From: Oscillospiraceae bacterium
GTDB lineage: Bacteria > Bacillota > Clostridia > Saccharofermentanales > Saccharofermentanaceae
Direction: 5' to 3'
Assembly (NCBI GenBank): GCA_902782235.1
Contig: CACZML010000006.1
Location: 1 to 33,810, forward strand
DNA: 33,810 nucleotides
The notes below the pieces were generated by a model. It was not told the origin of the DNA. It did not search any database and was given only the letters and a program-made list of their open reading frames with translations. Both the position numbers and the translations under genes were made by a program. Below are positions 15,854 to 21,748 of this stretch, piece after piece (the first letter of the stretch is position 1; each line of letters starts with the position of its first letter).

Positions 15854-17491
15854 ATGGATAATATAACTGATTATGTCCGCTGGTACGGCTCGATCGACTT
15901 TGAAGGAAGGCCTTTCACAAGAGTCGATAATATCGTGCTCAGTCAGTTATCTTATCTTGATCTGAAAGATATCCCGGAGCTATATACTGACGGCGGTTAC
16001 ATGACACTTAAAGATGCCGTGAACTTCCTTACCAACCAGGGTATCTCAATTAGGAAAATGGCGCCCGATGACAGCATCAGGTTTACAAACCTCGTCAAGG
16101 CTGCTGCCGCTTCAAAAAGATTCGGAAACCTCTATATATCTTCATTTGTTGATGTGTTCGACGAGGAAGATTCCATTCAGTTTGCAGCAATGACATTCTC
16201 TCCGGAACCTAAGGGCGGATGGGCGTTTATCGGCTTCAGGGGAACCGACAGCACGATAGCCGGCTGGAAGGAAGATTTCATGATGAGCTTCATGCTGACG
16301 TCTTCCCAGAAGATGGCCGCAGACTACGTGAGAAAGAGCCTTAATACTTTTGAAGTGATAATGACTGGCGGCCATTCGAAGGGCGGAAACCTTGCGATCT
16401 ATTCTGCCGCTGTTCTTCCTGATGAACTGTTTGACAGGGTTGAGCACATCTATACGAACGACGGTCCGGGATTCTGTCCTGAAGTATTGAAGGAAGACCT
16501 TATCAAGAGGGCAAATCCCAAGACGACAAGGATCATTCCGCAGTTCTCAGTTGTAGGTAATGTTTTCGCACCGAAGGTCGATGACAGCTATGTCATCAAG
16601 AGCGATAAGCAGGGCGGTGACCAGCACGAGCTCTGTTCGTGGCTCATTGATCACGGCGACCTGATGCTCGCGCCTGAAGGCATGGATCCTCTGGCCATAA
16701 AGATCAACAGCGGATTCGATAAGTGGATATATTCCGTTGATATCGAAGAGCGGAAGAGATTTATAAATGCGCTTTTCGATGCCATGAGCGAAGATGGAAC
16801 GATTACAGTCGAACAGTTCTCAGCCCAGGGTACTAAGGGATGGGAAAGAGTTCTTGGCGTTGTGTTAGGCGACGACGAAGGATTCAGGATAGCCGCAGCT
16901 TCTCTGCCGGACCATCTGCTCCTGGACGGTGCAGGCAAGAAGGTAGCAAAATCAGGCATAGTAAGACAGTTCAGAAGATCAGACCTTGCAAAAGGTCTTG
17001 CCATGATCCTTGGCGGACTTTTTATCTTCCTTATTCCGGAATCGTTTTTGTTCCTGTTTGTATCGATCCTTTTATTCGCCGCAACGGTAATATCCATCGT
17101 GCTTTGCGTAAAGAAGATGAAGAAGGACAACTGGAACTTCCAGCTGCACTTAGTCGATGCGACGGTGGCATCCGCGCTCCTTGCGACGACCGTCATTACG
17201 TTCGTAAAAGAAGGCGCGCTTTTTGTAATGGCGAGCGGCATCTTCGCGGCACTGCTTTTCGCATGTGCCTATAACTGTTTTGCAAGAGCGAAAAAGACCC
17301 ATAACAGGCCATTTGTGGTAATGCTCATCATCATGAGCGCTGTCTGGGCGGTAAGCGGAATCTATATTCTTTTCGCGCCCGAAAACACTCTTTCTGTTTA
17401 CATGATAATCGTCGGAATCCTTGCGATCATCGACGGACTTATCAGAGTGCTTAGGGCGTATAAGATCAGACACCGCTGGTACGTCAAATAA
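15854..17491 (+). CDS. Mbeg1-like alpha/beta hydrolase joined to a membrane domain
   Basis: The product has 545 residues. The first 370 match the Mbeg1-like (DUF2974) family common in Clostridia: VDNIVLSQLSYLD near the N-terminus, AFIGFRGTDSTIAGWKEDF (oxyanion region), the nucleophile elbow GGHSKGGNLA with Ser175, and the DGPGF segment. This is a lipase-like alpha/beta hydrolase fold; substrates are unknown. Residues about 378-538 hold five or six hydrophobic helices whose last pair (IYILFAPENTLSVYMIIVG, then DGLIRVLRAY) resembles the HdeD/DUF308 pattern. The hydrolase would sit on the cytosolic face because there is no signal peptide. The gene lies 14 nt after the deacetylase gene; its ribosome binding site is weak (AAGG, about 12 nt upstream). 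Confidence 0.8.
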   Translation: MDNITDYVRWYGSIDFEGRPFTRVDNIVLSQLSYLDLKDIPELYTDGGYMTLKDAVNFLTNQGISIRKMAPDDSIRFTNLVKAAAASKRFGNLYISSFVDVFDEEDSIQFAAMTFSPEPKGGWAFIGFRGTDSTIAGWKEDFMMSFMLTSSQKMAADYVRKSLNTFEVIMTGGHSKGGNLAIYSAAVLPDELFDRVEHIYTNDGPGFCPEVLKEDLIKRANPKTTRIIPQFSVVGNVFAPKVDDSYVIKSDKQGGDQHELCSWLIDHGDLMLAPEGMDPLAIKINSGFDKWIYSVDIEERKRFINALFDAMSEDGTITVEQFSAQGTKGWERVLGVVLGDDEGFRIAAASLPDHLLLDGAGKKVAKSGIVRQFRRSDLAKGLAMILGGLFIFLIPESFLFLFVSILLFAATVISIVLCVKKMKKDNWNFQLHLVDATVASALLATTVITFVKEGALFVMASGIFAALLFACAYNCFARAKKTHNRPFVVMLIIMSAVWAVSGIYILFAPENTLSVYMIIVGILAIIDGLIRVLRAYKIRHRWYVK

Positions 17492-17524
17492 CTCACACCC
17501 TTGCAAGCAACTAGCTCGATTGCG

Positions 17525-17533
17525 TGCTATAAT
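17525..17533 (+). promoter_or_regulatory. Extended -10 promoter for the coiled-coil gene
   Basis: TGC immediately precedes a perfect TATAAT (17528-17533), about 33 nt before the ATG at 17566. A TTGCAA at 17501-17506 is too far (21-nt spacer) for a standard -35, but an extended -10 can work without one. Confidence 0.6.
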
Positions 17534-17565
17534 CAATATATTCAGAACAAGGAGGGAGCTTTCAT

Positions 17566-18252
17566 ATGGCAGAAGATTTAGAGAAGAAAATGGAACCCGA
17601 GATCAGCGAAGCCGCTGATAAGGCAGCAGAAGCCGTCAAGGAAGAGGTAACTGCTGTAGAAGAAAAGGCAGCCGAGAAAGTAGCTGAGGCAGCCAAGGAT
17701 ACCGCAGCAGCAACAGCAGCTGCAGCAACTGCAGTGACAGCAACCGCCGCAAAAGAAGCCGAAGCAGCAGCTAAGGCAGCAAAGAAAGCAGAAGAGCAGG
17801 CCGCAAAGGAAGCTAAGAAGGCTGAAGAACAGGCAGCCAAGGAAGCAGCCAAGAAGCAGGCTCAGGCTGAGAAGCAGGCCGAGAAGGAAAGAATCGCAAA
17901 AGAGAAGGCTGAGGCCAAGCTCGAGAAGAAGAGACAGAAGAAGGCTGCAGAACAGGCTCTTATCGATGCATGCCCTGCACAGTACAGACCTGTTTCCACA
18001 TCCAAGTATTTCTGGCTCGCATTCTTAAGCTGTGTTCCCGTAATCGGTTTTATCGCAACATTCATCCTTTCCATTGCAGGACGCAACAGAAATGTTAAGA
18101 ACTTCGAGAGAGCAATCCTCGCTTATTACATCATCGCCATCGTTCTCGTTCTTATCGGTCTGATCGTAGTCGGAATCTGTCTGCCGTCAGCAGTAAGAGA
18201 GAATGCCATCGAAGCCATCAGGACAATGCTCAGTTCCATAAGCTTCGGCTAA
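17566..18252 (+). CDS. Ala/Lys/Glu coiled-coil protein with two C-terminal membrane helices
   Basis: The product has 228 residues. Residues about 5-140 are almost entirely Ala, Lys and Glu with some Gln and Val, in long helical heptad-like runs (for example KKAEEQAAKEAKKAEEQAAK). A short segment with a Cys-Pro leads to two membrane helices (about 148-168 and 184-208) separated by a basic loop (AGRNRNVKNFER). The helical region is probably cytosolic. I do not recognise a family. The sequence could be a structural or scaffold protein. The ribosome binding site AAGGAGGGAG is strong, an extended -10 promoter precedes it and a terminator follows, so it is a well-expressed single-gene unit. The repetitive codons produce long spurious frames on the other strand. 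Confidence 0.8.
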   Translation: MAEDLEKKMEPEISEAADKAAEAVKEEVTAVEEKAAEKVAEAAKDTAAATAAAATAVTATAAKEAEAAAKAAKKAEEQAAKEAKKAEEQAAKEAAKKQAQAEKQAEKERIAKEKAEAKLEKKRQKKAAEQALIDACPAQYRPVSTSKYFWLAFLSCVPVIGFIATFILSIAGRNRNVKNFERAILAYYIIAIVLVLIGLIVVGICLPSAVRENAIEAIRTMLSSISFG

Positions 18253-18270
18253 GCTTTGTTACAGACTTAA

Positions 18271-18307
18271 AACAACGGCCCCTGCTATGCTGCAGGGGCT
18301 TTTTGTT
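18271..18307 (+). terminator. Strong intrinsic terminator
   Basis: GCCCCTGC (18278-18285) pairs with GCAGGGGC (18292-18299) across a six-base loop, followed by five T. Flanking AACAA/TTGTT extends the stem and makes the structure usable from both directions. It ends the coiled-coil gene unit. Confidence 0.93.
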
Positions 18308-18337
18308 GCCTTCTTTTTATCCTGATGTCTCATGTCT

Positions 18338-18375
18338 GTAACATTGTTATTTTACAATTTGGGTAACAAAGTTAT
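18338..18375 (+). promoter_or_regulatory. Two operator-like repeats flanking a -10 box
   Basis: GTAACATTGTTAT (18338-18350) and GTAACAAAGTTAT (18363-18375) are two copies of GTAACAnnGTTAT, 25 nt apart start to start. Each copy has an internal TAAC/GTTA dyad. A TACAAT box (18353-18358) lies exactly between them. The arrangement suggests a repressor site over the promoter of the regulator pair that follows, possibly autoregulation. No good -35 is visible. Confidence 0.55.
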
Positions 18376-18396
18376 GAAAGAGGGTAATTGGCAATT

Positions 18397-19023
18397 ATGG
18401 AAGACAAACTTATCTCAAAGAAAGACCTGCTCACAAAGGAAGGAATCTCCTACGGAACACTCTACCGCTGGAAGCGTCAGGGACTTATTCCGGAGAGCTG
18501 GTTCATTCACAAGGCAACAGAGATCGGTCAGGCTACATTCTTCCCTGAAGAGAAGATCACAGCCAGGATCGCACGCATCAAGGATCTCAAGAGCGAGCTT
18601 TCCGTTGACCAGATGCAGGAGCTTTTCTCTGCTAACGTAGAGAGCTTCAAGATCCCTTTGCAGGATTTCAAGGATCTCGAGATCGTCGGCAGAATGTCCA
18701 TTACCGCTTTCACTTCCGTCTTCCCGATGAAGGACCTTCTCGATTTCAACGATGTTTTCGGAATGTATGTCGTAGATCATCTCATGAAGCTTTCCGGAAT
18801 CTATCTTGAAGATGCAAAGCAGGTATTAAGACTCCTGTGCAAGTATCTCTCCGCTGAGGCTTCCAAGGAATACCAGCTCATTCTTCTCCGCAAGATGGGC
18901 GTTCCGATGACAGTTCTCGTAAGAGGCGAAGATGAGATCCTGCTCGAAGACAACGCAGAAGTAATTGCATGTGCTAACCTCGGCGAATTCGAAGAAGCAC
19001 TTAAGGATCAGCTTATTGCCTGA
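18397..19023 (+). CDS. yhbD: YhbD-like MerR-type HTH protein (DUF4004)
   Basis: The protein has 208 residues from the ATG at 18397, matching the start of Bacillus YhbD (ME-x-LISKKELL). A TTG nine bases earlier is in frame but only 3 nt from the AGAGGG ribosome binding site, so the ATG is preferred. The N-terminal winged helix-turn-helix of MerR type includes GISYGTLYRWKRQGLIPESWF and TFFPEEKITARIARIKDLK (about residues 15-68). The rest is an all-alpha and mixed domain specific to the family. In Bacillus the gene sits with bactofilin genes; no bactofilin is present here. It starts after operator-like repeats and ends 6 nt before the next regulator gene. Confidence 0.82.
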   Translation: MEDKLISKKDLLTKEGISYGTLYRWKRQGLIPESWFIHKATEIGQATFFPEEKITARIARIKDLKSELSVDQMQELFSANVESFKIPLQDFKDLEIVGRMSITAFTSVFPMKDLLDFNDVFGMYVVDHLMKLSGIYLEDAKQVLRLLCKYLSAEASKEYQLILLRKMGVPMTVLVRGEDEILLEDNAEVIACANLGEFEEALKDQLIA

Positions 19024-19029
19024 TAAGAA

Positions 19030-19425
19030 ATGACCATGGCTGCAAAAGAAGAACAGTTCATCGAAGTATTAGGCGTTCTTGCAGAAGGCGTCAGATATAA
19101 GATTCTCTCTCTTCTGGCTTCGAAAGGCGAACTTCCCGCAAAGGACATCCTCGCTGAATTCGAATTCACGCAGCCGACCCTGTCCCACCACATGGCTTGC
19201 CTCGTTGAGGCCCGTCTCGTAAATGTGGAGCGCAAAGGCAGATTCGCTTACTACTCGGTAAACAAAGACACCATTGATCTTGTATCTTCCGGAATAGAAG
19301 CTCTCAAGACCGGCTCGAAAAAGTCATCCAAAGCAAAGACTCCCGAATCAGATGACATCGAGAAGATCAAGAAGAGCAAGAAAAAGAAGAAGAAAGACAA
19401 GAACAAGAAAAAGAAAAAAGACTGA
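19030..19425 (+). CDS. ArsR-like HTH regulator with poly-lysine tail
   Basis: The protein has 131 residues. Residues about 8-82 form a winged helix of ArsR/SmtB type: ALAEGVRYKILSLL-like first helices, the recognition region FTQPTLSHHMACLVEARLV, and the wing ERKGRFAYYSVN. No Cys-rich metal site such as ELCVCDL is present, so metal sensing is not supported. After residue about 92 the protein is very basic and low in complexity, ending KKSKKKKKKDKNKKKKKD. Two possible ATGs (19030 and 19036) are in frame, with only a weak AAGAA upstream; coupling to the preceding gene (6-nt gap) is likely. A terminator follows within 10 nt. Confidence 0.85.
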   Translation: MTMAAKEEQFIEVLGVLAEGVRYKILSLLASKGELPAKDILAEFEFTQPTLSHHMACLVEARLVNVERKGRFAYYSVNKDTIDLVSSGIEALKTGSKKSSKAKTPESDDIEKIKKSKKKKKKDKNKKKKKD

Positions 19426-19430
19426 TTGGA

Positions 19431-19459
19431 AAGCCGTTCCATAACCGGGACGGCTTTTT
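19431..19459 (+). terminator. Intrinsic terminator of the regulator pair
   Basis: GCCGTTCC (19433-19440) pairs with GGGACGGC (19447-19454), with one G-T pair, followed by five T. It lies just after the stop at 19425. Confidence 0.9.
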
Positions 19460-19537
19460 ACTGCAACAATATATATGCAATAATTGTATTTAAGATATAA
19501 GCAGGCGTTTTTGTTCTCAGGAAGAGAAGGTGTCCAT

Positions 19538-19936
19538 ATGAGAAAACTGACAGCAGTAATCCTGATTTTTGCAATGACCTTATCTTTATGTGGCTGCAGG
19601 AAAACAAAAGTAAAGATGCTCGTGAAGGAATACAGAAGCGGCTTTGGAATAACCGGCCAGGATTTTTCCGGATACAGGGAATATGAGGTAAAGAATATAA
19701 AAGAAGGCGATGTGATCGTTGGAGGATTTTTGGGATCTGAATTTAAGATCGCAGAAAATGAAAGAGAAGCGGAAAACGTGTGGGTCATGAAAATCGGCGA
19801 GATCAGCGGTGAAGGAGTAGTGGTAACCACCAGGCAAGGAACTCTGACGAGGACCTACGGAATACCTATGTCGCTCGAATCTTTAGGTCATATGGATGAC
19901 GGACCGAATTGCAGTTACATGGTTATATTCAGCTGA
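19538..19936 (+). CDS. Small lipoprotein of unknown function
   Basis: The start at 19538 follows GAGAAGG by about 7 nt and gives a 132-residue protein with a lipoprotein signal peptide: MRKLT, a hydrophobic core, and the lipobox LCGC with the modified Cys at about residue 20. An upstream in-frame start (19484) would bury the signal. The mature part is about 110 residues, mostly beta-like, and includes VGGFLGSEFKI and VVVTTRQGTLTRTYGIPM. I do not recognise a domain. It stands alone after a terminator and converges with mscL on the other strand. Confidence 0.75.
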   Translation: MRKLTAVILIFAMTLSLCGCRKTKVKMLVKEYRSGFGITGQDFSGYREYEVKNIKEGDVIVGGFLGSEFKIAENEREAENVWVMKIGEISGEGVVVTTRQGTLTRTYGIPMSLESLGHMDDGPNCSYMVIFS

Positions 19937-19952
19937 GGGTTAAGATACCAAA

Positions 19953-19998
19953 TACTTTTTTCATACCTGAATCCGCTAATTTGAGCACGAAAAAAGTA
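19953..19998. repeat. 10-bp inverted repeat in the convergent gap
   Basis: TACTTTTTTC (19953-19962) and GAAAAAAGTA (19989-19998) are perfect inverted copies around 26 nt. The gap lies between the convergent lipoprotein and mscL genes. The pairing is AT-rich and could help stop transcription from either side, but it is not a standard terminator. Confidence 0.35.
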
Positions 19999-20028
19999 CG
20001 GCTTGAAGATGCGTTGTTTTCCGGCCAT

Positions 20029-20063
20029 AAAAAAGCGGTGCCCATCAACAGGACACCGCCTTT
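20029..20063 (-). terminator. Intrinsic terminator of mscL
   Basis: Read on the - strand, GGCGGTG and CACCGC pair across about 13 nt and are followed by six T. It lies about 20 nt after the mscL stop. Confidence 0.85.
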
Positions 20064-20084
20064 CAAATACAACATAAATAACAG

Positions 20085-20540
20085 TTACTTGCTGTTCTGT
20101 GCCTTGAGGAGATCCTTGATCTCTGTGAGGAGTTTAACTTCATCAGAAGGCTCGGGTGCAGGTGCAGGTTCTTCTTCCTTAGCGCCCTTCTTCTTCTTTG
20201 CGAGCTTTCCAACGCCACCCTTAAGAGTATTGATAGCCTTGAGCATGAAGAAGAGGATCAAAGCCATGATAAGGAAGTTGATGATAGCTGTGATGAATGC
20301 ACCGTAGTTGAGTGAAAGAGCTGCGATCTGCTCAGGGTCGAGACCTGTATAGTCTACCCACGGAAGTCTGATCGCGCCTGCGATCTCAGCGCCGCCTACA
20401 GAAGCGATCAAAGGATTGATGAAGCTGTCTGTGAAAGACGTAACAATGTCCTTGAACGCAGCACCGATGATGACACCGATAGCCATGTCAACTACGTTAC
20501 CCTTGAGTGCGAATTCCTTGAATTCTGATATTAAACCCAT
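20085..20540 (-). CDS. mscL: Large-conductance mechanosensitive channel
   Basis: MscL forms a homopentameric membrane pore that opens under hypo-osmotic shock. The protein has 151 residues, within the family range. The N-terminal family signature is present (KEFALKGNVVDMAIGVIIGAAF, split here as the amphipathic helix and start of TM1), followed by the periplasmic loop and TM2 (FLIMALILFFMLKAINTL). The tail is charged and Pro/Ala/Glu-rich (KKKKGAKEEEPAPAPEP) before a final helix, as in Firmicute MscL. On the - strand, AGGAGGG lies about 8 nt before the ATG. A strong hairpin stands about 31 nt upstream of the start, leaving almost no room for a separate promoter. Confidence 0.96.
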   Translation of the reverse strand: MGLISEFKEFALKGNVVDMAIGVIIGAAFKDIVTSFTDSFINPLIASVGGAEIAGAIRLPWVDYTGLDPEQIAALSLNYGAFITAIINFLIMALILFFMLKAINTLKGGVGKLAKKKKGAKEEEPAPAPEPSDEVKLLTEIKDLLKAQNSK

Positions 20541-20571
20541 ATGTTTCTCCCTCCTGATGTGGATTGTTATT

Positions 20572-20610
20572 AAAACCCCGGGCCTGCAAACAGAGACCCG
20601 GGAGGTTTTA
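20572..20610 (-). terminator. Large hairpin between the P-loop gene and mscL
   Basis: On the - strand AAAACC-T-CCCGGG pairs with CCCGGG-G-GGTTTT across a 14-nt loop, giving a stem of about 12 bp and ending in four T. It begins 17 nt after the P-loop gene's stop. It reads as a terminator of that gene, possibly leaky because the T-tract is short. Confidence 0.75.
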
Positions 20611-20626
20611 CGGATATTAAATTGTA

Positions 20627-21034
20627 TTAAGCGAACTTTCTTGCTTCTTCGGGAAGGCTATCAACATCGCCGCTGTAAAGGATAGTAGCAACAACGGGTG
20701 TGTCCTTCAGAAATGCATCAAGCTTCAAAAGGAAAGCGCCGAGGCCTTCGGGATCGTAGTTATTAGCTACTTTGCAGATTGCGTCAACATAGATATGTGT
20801 AAGATCGTAATCTTTGGAGCAGATACCGCAGATGAATGCGAGAACCTGGTCAAAACCTTCGATGGGGTATTCCTTCATATTTACAAGACGGACTGTGGGC
20901 TTAAGAAGCTGGTCTAATCTATTTCCTCTCTCAAGGCATACGACGTTGCTGTCAGAAGCTGCAACTGCGTTAATGTCATCGACGAGCTTTGCTGTCTTGC
21001 CCGTGCCCTTAGGTCCTGCAATAAGTTTAATCAT
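20627..21034 (-). CDS. Small P-loop ATPase-like protein
   Basis: The product is 135 residues from the ATG at 21034, which has AAAGGAG 7 nt upstream on the - strand; a longer in-frame start at 21139 would add a non-conserved tract. It begins MIKLIAGPKGTGKTAK, a clear Walker A with the Lys and Thr in place. A later HIYVDAICK gives a hydrophobic strand ending in Asp that could serve as Walker B. There are no membrane segments. The protein resembles a family of about 130-residue P-loop proteins frequent in Clostridia and of no known function, sometimes labelled PilT-like; that resemblance is from memory. It is divergent from rimP. Confidence 0.75.
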   Translation of the reverse strand: MIKLIAGPKGTGKTAKLVDDINAVAASDSNVVCLERGNRLDQLLKPTVRLVNMKEYPIEGFDQVLAFICGICSKDYDLTHIYVDAICKVANNYDPEGLGAFLLKLDAFLKDTPVVATILYSGDVDSLPEEARKFA

Positions 21035-21147
21035 AGAATGTCTCCTTTGGGGATCATATTTCCATGTGTATCTGGATAGACTTATTTTACTGTATTTGAA
21101 GCGCGAAATGAATATAAAAGTGTAAAAAAATGGGGACAATTTTCGGT

Positions 21148-21176
21148 TTGCACTATTCTTTTAAATATGATAGAAT
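21148..21176 (+). promoter_or_regulatory. SigA-type promoter of the rimP-nusA-infB operon
   Basis: TTGCAC (21148-21153) and TAGAAT (21171-21176) are separated by exactly 17 nt. The predicted transcript starts near 21183 and carries a leader of about 70 nt before the rimP start codon. Confidence 0.75.
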
Positions 21177-21204
21177 TACCGAGTTCATAAAAGGGTTTTT
21201 ATCG

Positions 21205-21235
21205 AACGGACAGCCGGATGGCGTGTCCGTTTTTT
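21205..21235 (+). terminator. Terminator inside the rimP-nusA leader (attenuator candidate)
   Basis: ACGGACA (21206-21212) pairs with TGTCCGT (21224-21230), extended inside by GCC/GGC with a one-base bulge and a GGAT loop, and followed by six T to 21235. It lies downstream of the operon promoter and only 8 nt before the rimP ribosome binding site, so most transcripts that terminate here would never reach rimP or nusA. Confidence 0.8.
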
Positions 21236-21255
21236 GTTGTAGAAGGAGAAATGTT

Positions 21256-21720
21256 TTGGCTAAAAGATCCAAGGTGGCACAGGAAGCATATGAACTTGCT
21301 GAACCTGTAGTAACAGAGCTGGGATTTGATCTGGTCGACTGCTCTTATGTCAAAGAGGCCAGAGGCATGGTCCTTACGCTCTATATCGATAAGAGGGGCG
21401 GAATCGGAATCGACGACTGCGAGACTGTAAGCCGTGCAGTAGATCCGATCATCGATGCATCATCTTCTATCGATCCCGATTTCTTCGAAGTATCCTCACC
21501 CGGTCTTACAAGACCTCTGGAGACTCTGAAGGATTACGTAAGATACGCAGGCGAGAAGGTCGATGTATCACTTTACCAGCCTGTTGATGGAAAGAAGAGC
21601 TTTACTGCCGCTATCAAGGGCGCAGAAGAAGGCAAGGCAACATTCGTATTTGATAACGGCAATGAAGTGACACTCGCATTGGAGGATATCGCAAAGGCCG
21701 TACGTCATATAGATTTCTAA
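21256..21720 (+). CDS. rimP: Ribosome maturation factor RimP
   Basis: RimP helps assemble the 30S subunit. The product is 154 residues, the normal size. The start is TTG at 21256, 7 nt after AAGGAG (21243-21248). An ATG at 21251 is out of frame and only 2 nt from the binding site; it would encode a peptide of 19 residues, so TTG is the real start. Family marks are LAEPVVTELGFDLVDCSY-like at the N-terminus, LTLYIDKRGGIGIDDCETVS, and the signature FFEVSSPGLTRPL. The C-terminal Sm-like domain follows, ending VRHIDF. It opens the nusA operon, as in most bacteria. Confidence 0.95.
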   Translation: MAKRSKVAQEAYELAEPVVTELGFDLVDCSYVKEARGMVLTLYIDKRGGIGIDDCETVSRAVDPIIDASSSIDPDFFEVSSPGLTRPLETLKDYVRYAGEKVDVSLYQPVDGKKSFTAAIKGAEEGKATFVFDNGNEVTLALEDIAKAVRHIDF

Positions 21721-21748
21721 AGTTTATTAATGTTAGGAGGAAATAAAA

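Noticed and set aside
21251..21310. ATG at 21251 as the rimP start or as a leader peptide
   Set aside because: It is out of frame with RimP, only 2 nt from AAGGAG, and would make a peptide of 19 residues; the TTG at 21256 is in frame with normal spacing.
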